NCBI GenBank assembly: GCA_016712315.1
Contig: JADJRG010000013.1
Coordinates: 2,144,001-2,208,000 of the forward strand
Direction of reading: 5' to 3'
DNA: 64,000 nucleotides
DNA from: Nannocystis sp.
GTDB taxonomy: Bacteria > Myxococcota_A > Polyangia > Nannocystales > Nannocystaceae
The notes under the pieces were generated by a model, which did not search any database, was not told the origin of the DNA, and worked only from the letters and a program-made list of their open reading frames with translations. The translations under genes were made by a program, and so were the position numbers. Below are positions 43,530-51,548 of this stretch, piece by piece (the first letter of the stretch is position 1; every line of letters starts with the position of its first letter).

Positions 43530-44294
43530 ATGGCGGCAGCGAGCAAGGCGGCGCGTGAGCGCCTCGATAAGGTGATGGTCGCTCGCGGTCTCTGCGAGAG
43601 CCGGGCGCGGGCGCAGGCGTTGATCGTCGCCGGCAAGGTCGTCGTGGGTGAACACACGAACACCAAGGCGGGCTCGTTGGTCCTCGCCGACGCGCCGATC
43701 CGCCTCCGCGGCGAGGACCACGGCTTCGTCTCCCGCGGCGGACTCAAGCTCCAGGGGGCGCTGGAGGCGTTCTCTGCCCTCGACGTGCGCGGCAAGGTGG
43801 CGATGGATGTGGGCGCGTCGACCGGCGGCTTCACCGACTGCCTGCTCCGAGCCGGCGTCGCCCGGGTGCACGCGGTCGACGTCGGTTATGGCCAGCTCGC
43901 GTGGAAGCTCGCCCAAGATCCGCGCGTGGTCGTGCACGAGCGCACCAACATCCGCGGCCTCGCGCCGTCGACCCTCGGCGAGGCGATCGCGGTGGTGGTC
44001 GCGGATTGCTCGTTTATCTCGCTGACCAAGGTGTTGCCGGCGCTGCCGCCGCTCTTGGCCGCGGAGGCCGAGGTGGTCGCGCTCGTGAAGCCGCAGTTTG
44101 AGGTCGGCCCCGAGCGGGTAGGAAAGGGCGGGATCGTCCGCGACGCCCGAGCGCAAGAGGACGCGCTCGCGGGGGTCGCGGCGGCTGCGAGCGCCCTCGG
44201 CTTCGTCGTCCGCGGCCGCTGCGACTCGCCGATCCTCGGCCGGGAGGGCAACCGCGAGCTGCTGCTGTGGCTCAGTTGGCGCGCCGCTCCGTAG
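43530..44294 (+). CDS. tlyA: TlyA-family rRNA methyltransferase/hemolysin-like protein
   Basis: 254 residues. An S4 RNA-binding domain (~9-70: RERLDKVMVARGLCESRARAQALIVAGKVVVGEHTNTKAGSLV) precedes an FtsJ-like SAM methyltransferase (~75-250: FVSRGGLKLQGALEAF, VAMDVGASTGGFTDCLLRAGVARVHAVDVGYGQLAWKL). The K-D-K-E-type active site appears as Lys in RGGLKL, Asp in VVADCSFISL and Lys in LVKPQFEVG. TlyA methylates 16S and 23S rRNA 2'-OH groups; the short N-terminus leaves open whether both targets are used. Start ATG 43530. Confidence 0.9.
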   Translation: MAAASKAARERLDKVMVARGLCESRARAQALIVAGKVVVGEHTNTKAGSLVLADAPIRLRGEDHGFVSRGGLKLQGALEAFSALDVRGKVAMDVGASTGGFTDCLLRAGVARVHAVDVGYGQLAWKLAQDPRVVVHERTNIRGLAPSTLGEAIAVVVADCSFISLTKVLPALPPLLAAEAEVVALVKPQFEVGPERVGKGGIVRDARAQEDALAGVAAAASALGFVVRGRCDSPILGREGNRELLLWLSWRAAP

Positions 44295-44309
44295 TCTTTT
44301 TTGACGCGA

Positions 44310-44801
44310 TCACGGCAGCGTGACGGTTCGCAGGCCGTCGGAGCCGGCGGCGTGGCAACCGATGCAGGCGTCCGGGGCGCCGTGGTAGCGGGGCGCCTCG
44401 CGATCGTCGGCGAGGTAGGACTCGTAGTACCAAGCGCCCGCGCGCTTCTCCATGATCGCGATGAAGCGCAGCGAGGCGCCCTCAGGATCGTCCCAGCCGT
44501 CGAGCACGACGATCGAGCCGTCCGGCCACGCGCTGAGGCTCATCGGCGCGGCGGCCGCGGCCTCGGCGAGTGTCGGGTTGAGGTAGACGTCCAAAAAATC
44601 GCCGTGGGTCGAGCGGCCCTGGAAGAGCGGCGCCGCCGCGACTCCCTGACTCGGCCGCGCCCAGCCGCGGTACCCAGCGCCCTCGACCGCCCGCAGCAGC
44701 CCAGCGTCAGGGCCAGGCGGCTCGATCGAGCCGTCGCAGCCGCCGAGGGCGAGGGCCAGGGCGACAGCGGCTAAAGCGGCGCGGCGCGTCGACAGGGGCA
44801 T
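44310..44801 (-). CDS. Cytochrome P460-like c-type heme lipoprotein
   Basis: 163 residues from ATG 44801. Lipoprotein signal: RRAALAAVALALALGGC (Cys ~21). The domain has YRGWARP, HGDFLDVYLNPTLAEAA, WPDGSIVVLDGWDDPEG, LRFIAIMEKRAGAWYYESY and DACIGCHAAGSDGL, i.e. the cytochrome P460 family layout with a C-I-G-C-H heme site near the C-terminus. P460 cytochromes oxidise hydroxylamine or NO when a Lys crosslinks the heme; a Lys in EKRAGAWYY is present but its role cannot be judged. Envelope-anchored. TACTCT ends 7 bases before the start with no ribosome site. Confidence 0.75.
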   Translation of the reverse strand: MPLSTRRAALAAVALALALGGCDGSIEPPGPDAGLLRAVEGAGYRGWARPSQGVAAAPLFQGRSTHGDFLDVYLNPTLAEAAAAAPMSLSAWPDGSIVVLDGWDDPEGASLRFIAIMEKRAGAWYYESYLADDREAPRYHGAPDACIGCHAAGSDGLRTVTLP

Positions 44802-44808
44802 CGAGGGC

Positions 44809-44814
44809 AGAGTA
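44809..44814 (-). promoter_or_regulatory. -10 hexamer TACTCT of leaderless P460-like gene
   Basis: Minus strand TACTCT, then 7 bases, then ATG 44801. It lies in the 106-base divergent gap shared with rsmB, whose own region is AT-rich (about 44870-44905). Confidence 0.45.
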
Positions 44815-44907
44815 GCCGGGTTTGGCGGCCTCGTCACCGCGCCTCGCGCCCGCCCCGAGGGCGAGAAGATCCGAGAATAAGAAAAAAGATCCTGATACAT
44901 CGTCGGC

Positions 44908-46230
44908 GTGTCTACGCCGACCGCCGCCCGCGCCCTCGCGCTCCAGATCTTGCGGGCGATCGATCAACGCCAGGGGTTCTCCAACAGGATCCTCGCCGAA
45001 CACCTCGTCCGCGCCGAGCTCTCGCGCCGCGATCGAGGGCTCGTCACGGCGCTGGTGTACGGCGCGCTCCGCCACCGGCGACGCCTCGACGCGCTGATCG
45101 ATGGGGTCGCACACGAGCCGCGTCGCCTCTCTTCGCGGGTGCGGGAGATCTTGCGGGTCGCGACGCTGGAGCTGCGCGAGCTCGCGCATCCTCCCCACGC
45201 GGCGCTCTCGCAGGCGGCGCTGCTGACCCGCGAGATCGACCCCAGCGGGGCGAGCGGGCGGGCCGTGCAGGCGATCCTGTCGGCGATCGTCGATCGCGGT
45301 GACGCCCTCGACGCGGCGCTCGCCAGCGGCGACGCCCTCGATGTGCTCGAGCTGCGCTGGTCGATCCCGCGCTGGCTCGCGGGCCGCTGGCGCCGACTGT
45401 TGGGCGAGCAGACCGCGCTCGCGCGGGCGCGGGCGCTGGCCGAGCCGCCGCCGATCGAGGCGCGGGTGGACCTCTCGCGCACCACCGCGGCGGCGGTCGC
45501 CGAGGCGCTGCGAGGCGACCAGCCCGAGCTCGAGATCACCAGCTTCGACGCCGACCCGCAGGCGCTGCGCCTGCGCGGCGCAGGCGAGCTGAGCCGCCAC
45601 CCGCTGCACCTGCGCGGCCTGCTGTCGATCCAAGCGCTGGGCTCGCAGCAGGCGGCGAAGATGCTGGCCCCGAGGCCAGGTGAGCGGATCCTCGACGCCT
45701 GCGCGGGCATGGGCACGAAGACGCTGCAGATCGCCGAGATGATGGCGCGCGCGGGCGAGATCGTCGCCGCGGACCTGAGCGCCGAGCGGATCGCCGAGCA
45801 CGCCGGGCTGCGCCTGCGCGGCGGCCTCGACGTCGCCGCCCTGAGGCTCGAGAGCGTGGTGGCGGACCTCACCGCGGATCACCCCAGCCTCGACGCCCGC
45901 GCGCCCTTCGACGGGCTGCTGCTCGACGCGCCGTGCACGGGGCTCGGTAACCTCGCGCGCCACCCGGAGCTCCGCTGGGCGCGCCGCTTCGAGGACATCG
46001 CCGCGTGCGCGGATCTGCAAGCGCGCCTGCTCGCGCGCTGCTGGTCGCGGGTGCGCGCCGGCGGCCGCCTGGTCTACGCGGTGTGCTCGCTCGAGCCCGA
46101 GGAGGGGTCGCGCGTGGTCGAGGAGTTCTGCCGCGCGAGCGGGGCCCGGCTCGCCGAGGCCGCCTCGTGGACGCCCGAGGAGCACGGCTGCGACGGCTTC
46201 TTTGTGGCCCGCCTCGAGCGGCCGGGCTGA
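44908..46230 (+). CDS. rsmB: 16S rRNA (cytosine-967-C5)-methyltransferase RsmB
   Basis: 440 residues from GTG 44908. A NusB-like domain (~1-135: ARALALQILRAIDQRQGFSNRILAEHL, RDRGLVTALVYGALRHRRRLDALID) is followed by the SAM methyltransferase (~225-435): GERILDACAGMGTKTLQIAEMM, VAADLSAERIAEH, FDGLLLDAPCTGLGNLARHPELRW (motif IV with Cys) and GGRLVYAVCSLEPEEGSRVVEEF (motif VI with catalytic Cys). All is intact. Length fits RsmB (about 430). It begins a forward run with ruvX and mltG, separated by a 67-base gap. Confidence 0.93.
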   Translation: MSTPTAARALALQILRAIDQRQGFSNRILAEHLVRAELSRRDRGLVTALVYGALRHRRRLDALIDGVAHEPRRLSSRVREILRVATLELRELAHPPHAALSQAALLTREIDPSGASGRAVQAILSAIVDRGDALDAALASGDALDVLELRWSIPRWLAGRWRRLLGEQTALARARALAEPPPIEARVDLSRTTAAAVAEALRGDQPELEITSFDADPQALRLRGAGELSRHPLHLRGLLSIQALGSQQAAKMLAPRPGERILDACAGMGTKTLQIAEMMARAGEIVAADLSAERIAEHAGLRLRGGLDVAALRLESVVADLTADHPSLDARAPFDGLLLDAPCTGLGNLARHPELRWARRFEDIAACADLQARLLARCWSRVRAGGRLVYAVCSLEPEEGSRVVEEFCRASGARLAEAASWTPEEHGCDGFFVARLERPG

Positions 46231-46297
46231 TCGCTAGGGCCCCGCGCCAGCGGGCTGGGCGACGACACAGGCGCGGCGTGGTAGCTTGGCGGCGCCT

Positions 46298-46738
46298 ATG
46301 CGCGCGCTCGGACTGGACGTCGGCTCAAAGACCATCGGGGTGGCGATCAGCGACCCGGACGGGGTGATCGCGAGCGCGCGTCAGACCTTGCCGCGCCAGG
46401 GCAACGGACCCGACGCGGCGGCGATCGCGGCGATGGTCGCGCGTGAGGCGGTGATGCGGGTGGTCGTCGGTTTTCCGCTCGAGCTCGACGGACGCGTCGG
46501 CCACCGCGCTCGTCAGGTGCAACGCTTCATCGACGCGTTGACTCCGGCGCTCGCCGGCTTGGCGCCGCCCGTAGGCGTCGAGGCCTGGGATGAGCGCTTC
46601 TCGACCGCCGCCGCCGAGCGCACGCTGCTGTCGGCGGATGTCTCCCGCGCGAAGCGCAAGCAGCACATCGACGCGGTCGCCGCCCAGCACATCCTCCAGG
46701 GCTGGCTCGACGGCCGGGAGCGGCGAGGGGGCGGATGA
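46298..46738 (+). CDS. ruvX: Putative pre-16S rRNA nuclease / Holliday-junction resolvase-like RuvX (YqgF)
   Basis: 146 residues. RNase-H-like fold: MRALGLDVGSKTIGVAISDPDGVIASARQTL (catalytic Asp ~7), RVVVGFPLELDGRVGHRARQVQRFIDAL (Glu region) and VEAWDERFSTAAAERTLL with VSRAKRKQHIDAVAAQHILQGWLD (final Asp). Start ATG 46298, supported by the family's N-terminus; TAGCTT lies 10 bases upstream. The stop overlaps mltG (ATGA), a common gene order. Confidence 0.92.
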   Translation: MRALGLDVGSKTIGVAISDPDGVIASARQTLPRQGNGPDAAAIAAMVAREAVMRVVVGFPLELDGRVGHRARQVQRFIDALTPALAGLAPPVGVEAWDERFSTAAAERTLLSADVSRAKRKQHIDAVAAQHILQGWLDGRERRGGG

Positions 46739-47925
46739 GCGAGGGCGGGGCCCCGCCGCAGCGCAAGCGGCGATGGTTCAAGCGCTCCCGCCTCGCCCAG
46801 CGGGTCGCGCTGGCGCTGGTGATCCTCTCGCTGGCGGCCGGCGGTTATTGGCTAGAGCGCACGGTCACCCGCCTGCGCGCCTACCCTGAGTCGGCGGGCC
46901 GCGGCGGCTCAGCGGCGATCACCGTGGAGATCCCGCGCGGCGCCTCGTTCCCGCGGGTGCTCGCGCTCTTGGTCGAGGCCGGGGTGATCGCCGAGGACGA
47001 GGCGATCTTTTTTAAGCTCTTGGTGCTGCACCGCGGGGTCGCCGGAAAAGTCACCGCGGGCGAGCACCGCCTGCGCGGTGATATGACGCCGAACGAGGTG
47101 ATCGCCGAGCTGCTGCGGCCGCAGCCCGCGCGCGAGCGGCGGGTGACGATCCCGGAGGGGCGCAACATCCTCGAGGTCGCGGCGCTGCTCTCGGCCGCAG
47201 GGTACGGCGCGCCCGAGGAGCTGCTCGCGGTGATGCGGGACGAGGCGCTGCTTCGTGAGCTCGAGATCGCGGGCGAGAGCGTCGAGGGCTACCTCTTCCC
47301 CGACACGTATCTGTTCCCGGCCGCGGCGACGCCGGCGCAGATCGTCCGTCGAATGGTCGCTCGCCACCGCCAAGTCTACGCGGGCCTCGCCCGGCAGCAC
47401 CGCGAGGGCGCCGAGGAGCTGCGCAAGGGGCTGGGCTGGAGCGACCGCGAGATCGTGATCATGGCGTCGATCGTCGAGAAGGAGACAGGCGCCCGCCACG
47501 AGCGCCCGCTGATCGCCGGCGTGTTCTTGAACCGGCTGCGCTTCCCGAGCTTCCAGCCGAAGCGCCTCGAGACCGATCCGACGATCATCTACGGCTGCAC
47601 CGCGCTGGTCGAGAAGTCGCCCGCGTGTCGGCAATTCGAGGGGCGGATCCGGCGGATCCACCTGCGTGATCCGGACAACCCGTACAACACGTACACCCAC
47701 GAGGGCCTGCCGCCGGGGCCGATCACGAACCCGGGGAGAGAGGCGCTGGGCGCCGTCCTCGCGCCGAAGAAGAGCCGCTTCCTCTACTTCGTCGCCCGCA
47801 ACGACGGCACCCATCAATTCTCCAAGAACTTGGCCGAGCACGAGGCCGCGGTCGAGAAGTACATGCGTCAGGGGGCGGTCGGCGATGGCTCGGCGGCCGG
47901 CGCGATCGACCCGGCCGCGCCCTGA
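46735..47925 (+). CDS. mltG: Endolytic murein transglycosylase MltG
   Basis: 396 residues. One TM segment (~24-42, VALALVILSLAAGGYWLE), then the LysM-like part (VTAGEHRLRGDMTPNEVIAELL, VTIPEGRNILEVAALLSAAG) and the catalytic YceG domain: VEGYLFPDTYLFPAAATPAQIVRRM, VIMASIVEKETGARHERPLIAGVFLNRL (catalytic Glu in EKET) and LETDPTIIYG, YNTYTHEGLPPGPITNPG. Cuts nascent glycan strands at the inner membrane. A C-x15-C pair (YGCTAL, PACRQF) is an unusual insert. Its 3' end overlaps the converging lipoprotein gene by 58 bases. Confidence 0.93.
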   Translation: MSEGGAPPQRKRRWFKRSRLAQRVALALVILSLAAGGYWLERTVTRLRAYPESAGRGGSAAITVEIPRGASFPRVLALLVEAGVIAEDEAIFFKLLVLHRGVAGKVTAGEHRLRGDMTPNEVIAELLRPQPARERRVTIPEGRNILEVAALLSAAGYGAPEELLAVMRDEALLRELEIAGESVEGYLFPDTYLFPAAATPAQIVRRMVARHRQVYAGLARQHREGAEELRKGLGWSDREIVIMASIVEKETGARHERPLIAGVFLNRLRFPSFQPKRLETDPTIIYGCTALVEKSPACRQFEGRIRRIHLRDPDNPYNTYTHEGLPPGPITNPGREALGAVLAPKKSRFLYFVARNDGTHQFSKNLAEHEAAVEKYMRQGAVGDGSAAGAIDPAAP

Positions 47926-48701
47926 TCGACGCGCCGCAGTTCGCTCACCGTGCAGCCATCGGTGACGCGGGTGAGCTCCAGCTCGAGCGGCCGCGATCCG
48001 ACGAGGAGCAGACGGATCCGGCGGGCGCCGAGGGGGTTTTGCGTGGAGATCTCGGGCGCTCCTCCGGCGAACGCGTCGATGACCTCGTGCGTGGCGTCGC
48101 GATCGAGCACGAGGGCGTCGTCGAGGCCGCGGATCAGCTCGGCGAGGGCGTCGACCCGCGCCTTCGCGTCCGCCGACTCGTCGACGATGATCGCGGCGGC
48201 GTCGGCGAGGCGGGCGACCAGCGCCGCAGGAGACGCGCAGTCGAGGCCGCGTGGGCGCAACATCGGGTTGCCTGGGGCAGCGGCGACGCTGCGGAGCTGC
48301 GCGAGCGCGGGCGCTCGGGGATCTCCTGGGCGCAGGCGTAGGAGGGGCTGTGGCTCGTCGATCGCCCGCAGCTCGTCCTCGGGGTTCGGTGCGGTGAAGC
48401 GCCAGAGCTCGACCTGGAGCCCTGGCGCTCCGCCTGGGCGAGCGATCGCGACGGCGGTGTGGATCGAGTGATGCAGGGCGTCGCTCACCTCGAGCAAGGG
48501 TACGGCGCGGACGCCGGGTCCAAGCGCCGCAGCGAGCGCCTCCGCGGTGCGCCAGGGGGTCGCTCGCTCCTCCTCGGCAGCGGATGAGGGCGCCGCCGCG
48601 GGCCGCTGCGCGCTGGGGGGCGCCGGCGGCGAGCAGGCGACGAGCGCGAGCGCGGCGAGCGACAGGGGGCGAAAACGGCGGCGAGGGGGCCGAGGCATCA
48701 T
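47868..48701 (-). CDS. Hypothetical lipoprotein
   Basis: 277 residues from ATG 48701 (or 48698). Signal and lipobox: RRRFRPLSLAALALVAC (Cys ~23). An Ala/Pro/Ser spacer is followed by a mixed domain: EALAAALGPGVRAVPLLEVSDALHHSIHTAVAIARP, LQVELWRFTAPNPEDELRAI, LDCASPAALVARLADAAAIIVDESADAKARVDALAELIRGLDDALVLDRD, LLLVGSRPLELELTRVTDGCTVSELRRV. Two Cys after the lipobox. No family recognised. The C-terminal 19 codons lie antisense to the end of mltG, and codon wobble in both frames is GC-rich there, so the stop at 47868 is likely but the tail is poorly constrained. Confidence 0.6.
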   Translation of the reverse strand: MMPRPPRRRFRPLSLAALALVACSPPAPPSAQRPAAAPSSAAEEERATPWRTAEALAAALGPGVRAVPLLEVSDALHHSIHTAVAIARPGGAPGLQVELWRFTAPNPEDELRAIDEPQPLLRLRPGDPRAPALAQLRSVAAAPGNPMLRPRGLDCASPAALVARLADAAAIIVDESADAKARVDALAELIRGLDDALVLDRDATHEVIDAFAGGAPEISTQNPLGARRIRLLLVGSRPLELELTRVTDGCTVSELRRVDQGAAGSIAPAAEPSPTAP

Positions 48702-48761
48702 CACGCAGCGAGGCTGCGGCGCTAGAGGAGGGCTGGTCAAGCGTGATAGCCTGCGGTGGCA

Positions 48762-49841
48762 ATGATGGGCAGTCGTATCCTCGCTCCGATGGTGGCTGCG
48801 TCGCTCTGGCTGGCGGGGGTGCCAGTTGTGGCCGCGACGGCGGCGCCGGGGGCGTCGGACGTGAAGGTCGCGATCTTGCCCCTGAGCGTCGAGGGCGAGA
48901 TCAGCGCGAGCGACCGAAGCGACCTGACCAACGCCCTCGTCACGGGCTTTCAGCGCGGTGACTTTGAGGTCCTCGCGCCCGATCGTACGGACTCGATGAG
49001 CCCGGAGGCCGCGGGCTGCATGAACGCGGGCTGCGTCAAGGCGGTGGCGAAGGCGACCGGCTCGCGCTTCATCGCGCGGCCGCTGGTGAAGGTGAACGAC
49101 CGCGACTACGCGATCTCCGTCGAGCTCTTGGACGGTGAGTCGGGCCAGCGAATCGCCGTCAGCAACGACTCTTGTGAGATCTGCGGGGTCATCGACGCGA
49201 GCGGGCTCCTCGACTCCGCGGCGGCGTCGCTCGGGCTCAAGCTCGCGGCGATGGCCAAGGGCCCCGCGACCCTGGTGATGACGACAGAGCCCGACGGCGC
49301 GTCGATCTACCTCGACGGCAAGCTGCTGGGCACGGCGCCGCTCGATCGACCGATCACCCCAGGGAAACACACGCTGCGGGTCGTTAAGGACGGCTTCATC
49401 CCGACCGAGCGTGAGGTCACCTTCGTCGAGGGCGTCCGCGAGGAGCTGCGCTTCGCCCTCGACAAGATGCCCTCGGCGCTCCCTGGCAGGGCGGTCGGCG
49501 CCGCGTCGTTGGGCGTCGGCGTGGTCGCCCTGGGCGGCGCGGCGTTCCTCACCTGGCTTCACGACCAGCCGTACAAGATCGGCGGCGCCTGCGCGGATCC
49601 GGCCGCGCCTAACGTGATGACCGGGCCGGACGGCTCAGAGATCTGCCGTGAGCTCTGGAACACCAAGTGGGGGGCGCTCAGCGCGGGGGTCGCGGGCGCC
49701 GCGCTCACGACCCTCGGCGTGCTGGTGCTCATCGATACGTTCAAGCGCTCGGATCGGGGCCGACGTAAGGCGACGAGCGGTAAGGCGAGCGCGCGCGTCG
49801 GCGCGGGCCCGGGCTCCGTGCTGATCCAGGGGCGCTTCTAG
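48762..49841 (+). CDS. PEGA-domain membrane protein
   Basis: About 359 residues from ATG 48762 (GTG 48756 also possible). A signal peptide ends near VAATAAPG. Residues ~30-165 look like a FlgO/TolB-N-type domain that builds a quantity from a name (VKVAILPLSVEGEISASDRSDLTNALVTGF, GSRFIARPLVKVNDRDYAISVELLDGESGQRIAVSND, four Cys). A PEGA domain follows (~170-235: ATLVMTTEPDGASIYLDGKLLGTAPLDRPITPGKHTLRVVKDGF). Two hydrophobic segments near the C-terminus (~250-270, ~310-330) anchor it. Frequent in Myxococcota; no enzyme motif. Confidence 0.75.
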   Translation: MMGSRILAPMVAASLWLAGVPVVAATAAPGASDVKVAILPLSVEGEISASDRSDLTNALVTGFQRGDFEVLAPDRTDSMSPEAAGCMNAGCVKAVAKATGSRFIARPLVKVNDRDYAISVELLDGESGQRIAVSNDSCEICGVIDASGLLDSAAASLGLKLAAMAKGPATLVMTTEPDGASIYLDGKLLGTAPLDRPITPGKHTLRVVKDGFIPTEREVTFVEGVREELRFALDKMPSALPGRAVGAASLGVGVVALGGAAFLTWLHDQPYKIGGACADPAAPNVMTGPDGSEICRELWNTKWGALSAGVAGAALTTLGVLVLIDTFKRSDRGRRKATSGKASARVGAGPGSVLIQGRF

Positions 49842-49862
49842 GCGGGGGAGCTCGCCGGGGGG

Positions 49863-50666
49863 CTAGTCGAGCATCTTCGCGGGCTCGACCGCGTCTTCTG
49901 TATCGAGCTGTCCCGAGAGCCAGAACGCGCCGGAGACGACGTTGCCGGTCCGCAGCTCGCGATCGCCGAGGAGGCCGGCGTCGATCACGACGTCGAGGAT
50001 CCCGCCGAAGGTGATCAGCTCGGCCCACTGGTAGCGGGCGCCGCTGAGGGGGTTCTTGCGGCGCGCCGCCGAGCGGACGACGCCGGTGATGATCGCGTAG
50101 GCCTCGGGCGGGGTGTCGGCCTCAGAGTCCTCGCCGGCGAAGAGGCCCGCGGGGATGAACGACATCGACGCGAGCCGCGGCTGCTCCTCGCTGCCTTCGC
50201 CCTTGCTCGCGTCGTAGGCCTCGATGTCCGGCCACACCTCGACCGCGTGGGCGAAGCCGGCGAGCTGCACGCTGGCGAAGGTGGGCATGTCGAGCTCGCC
50301 GTAGATCGCGCGGTCGGGGCAGTCGAAGACGAAGGGGTAGAGGCCGTCCTCCGGGTCCTCGCCGTCGGGGCAGCGCCAGACGTAGAAGGCGCCGTCGAGC
50401 TCGGTGTGGTTGGGCCTCGCGACCTCGTCGATGAGGCCGATCCGCCAGCGGTGGCGCCCGGCGAAGTGGGGCGCCATGCCGATGAGGCCGCCCTCCTCGT
50501 CGAGCTGTAGCCACAGCTCCGGGCCGTCTCCGGCCGACCAGACGACGTAGCGGCGGTCGCCGTCGACCGCGATCACCTCGGCGTCGGTCGACGCCCGCTC
50601 TGCCAGCGCGATCATCTCGTCGACAGAGTCGATCTCGAAGCCGATGGTGGAGAAGTGGCTTGGCAC
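49863..50666 (-). CDS. Hypothetical cytoplasmic protein, 267 aa
   Basis: GTG start at 50666. It opens HFSTIGFEIDSVDEMIALAERAS and continues with DGDRRYVVWSAGDGPELWLQLDEEGGLIGMAPHFAGRHRWRIGLIDEV, a beta-rich pattern reminiscent of a VOC-like fold but without metal ligands, then GAFYVWRCPDGEDPEDGLYPFVFDCPD and AYAIITGVVRSAARRKNPLSGARYQWAELITFGGILDVVID, which resembles an OB-like ending. No signal or TM segment. Function unknown. TAGACT ends 6 bases before the start. Confidence 0.6.
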   Translation of the reverse strand: MPSHFSTIGFEIDSVDEMIALAERASTDAEVIAVDGDRRYVVWSAGDGPELWLQLDEEGGLIGMAPHFAGRHRWRIGLIDEVARPNHTELDGAFYVWRCPDGEDPEDGLYPFVFDCPDRAIYGELDMPTFASVQLAGFAHAVEVWPDIEAYDASKGEGSEEQPRLASMSFIPAGLFAGEDSEADTPPEAYAIITGVVRSAARRKNPLSGARYQWAELITFGGILDVVIDAGLLGDRELRTGNVVSGAFWLSGQLDTEDAVEPAKMLD

Positions 50667-50672
50667 CGCTCC

Positions 50673-50678
50673 AGTCTA
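50673..50678 (-). promoter_or_regulatory. -10 hexamer TAGACT of leaderless gene at 50666
   Basis: Minus strand TAGACT, 6 bases, GTG start; no ribosome site. Confidence 0.45.
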
Positions 50679-50751
50679 CCAGCCTGAGATCATCGCTGGC
50701 GCCGCGCCTTGGGTCAGCTCCGCGGGCTGAGGGAAATTTATTGGCCGACGC

Positions 50752-50782
50752 AAAAAAATGCGCGGGCGTATGCGCCCGCGCA
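50752..50782 (-). terminator. Rho-independent terminator of the SIMPL gene
   Basis: On the minus strand: perfect 10-bp stem TGCGCGGGCG / CGCCCGCGCA, 4-base loop, then TTTTTTT. It starts 16 bases after the SIMPL stop. Confidence 0.85.
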
Positions 50783-50798
50783 GGCGGCCATCGGCGCC

Positions 50799-51434
50799 TC
50801 AGCAGCGATAGCTGTAGATCACGCGGACGCGCGCGGACACCGAGAGATCCGCGGGCAGCACCGGCGTCGACATCTTTGACAGCGACGCCTCGACGCTGCG
50901 GGTGATCGGCGCGCCGCCGCCGTCGACCTCGATCTTGTCGGGGCCGCGGAGCTTGACCCCGAGCGCGGCGGCGACGACCTCCGCGTCGGCCTGCGCCGCC
51001 TCGACGGCGGCCTGGAGGGCGCCCCTGCGGAGCGGGCGCTCGTCGGCGAGGTGGAAGGAGAGGCCGCTGCTCTCGTTCGCGCCGGCCTCGATGCCTGCGT
51101 CATAGACCTCGCCAGCGAGCGCCACCGCGACGTCCGCGAGGAGCGCGTCCGTGGCTTGGTAGCCGACGATCACGCTGACGCGCCGCTCCTCGTCATAGTT
51201 GTAGATCGGACCGACGCTGAGGCCGACGGTCGCGAGCGCCGACTCAGGGACGCCGAGCGCCTTGATCGCGGCGATCACCGCGTTCGCGCGCGCGGCGTTC
51301 TCGGCGACCGCGTCCTTGGCCGTCTTCGCCTCTGTGACCACTGCCAAGCGGACGCTCGCGCGGTCGGCCTTGGCCTTGATCCGACCCTCGCCTGAGACCT
51401 CGATGGTACCGATTCCGTCGTCTTTGCTGCCCAT
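50799..51434 (-). CDS. SIMPL-domain (DUF541) protein
   Basis: 211 residues from ATG 51434 (AGGAG about 11 bases upstream). The whole chain is one SIMPL domain: IGTIEVSGEGRIKAKADRASVRLAVVTEAKTAKDAVAENAARANAVIAAIKALGVPESALATVGLSVGPIYNY, YQATDALLADVAVALAGEVYDAGIEAGANESSGLSFHLAD, and the C-terminal PVLPADLSVSARVRVIYSY. Members are usually periplasmic with a signal peptide; none is visible here, so it is probably cytoplasmic or exported some other way. It is divergent from the nuclease gene at 51549. Confidence 0.85.
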   Translation of the reverse strand: MGSKDDGIGTIEVSGEGRIKAKADRASVRLAVVTEAKTAKDAVAENAARANAVIAAIKALGVPESALATVGLSVGPIYNYDEERRVSVIVGYQATDALLADVAVALAGEVYDAGIEAGANESSGLSFHLADERPLRRGALQAAVEAAQADAEVVAAALGVKLRGPDKIEVDGGGAPITRSVEASLSKMSTPVLPADLSVSARVRVIYSYRC

Positions 51435-51536
51435 AATAGGAACATCTCCTCGCGGGCGGAGCATCGCACCCGCGGCCTCGCCGCGCCCGCGCAGATTCTG
51501 CCCCCAGCGCGATGCACACGCGAGATCGCGCCGCGT

Positions 51537-51542
51537 TATGCT
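51537..51542 (+). promoter_or_regulatory. -10 hexamer TATGCT of leaderless nuclease gene
   Basis: TATGCT ends 6 bases before ATG 51549; no ribosome site. Confidence 0.5.
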
Positions 51543-51548
51543 GCGGCG

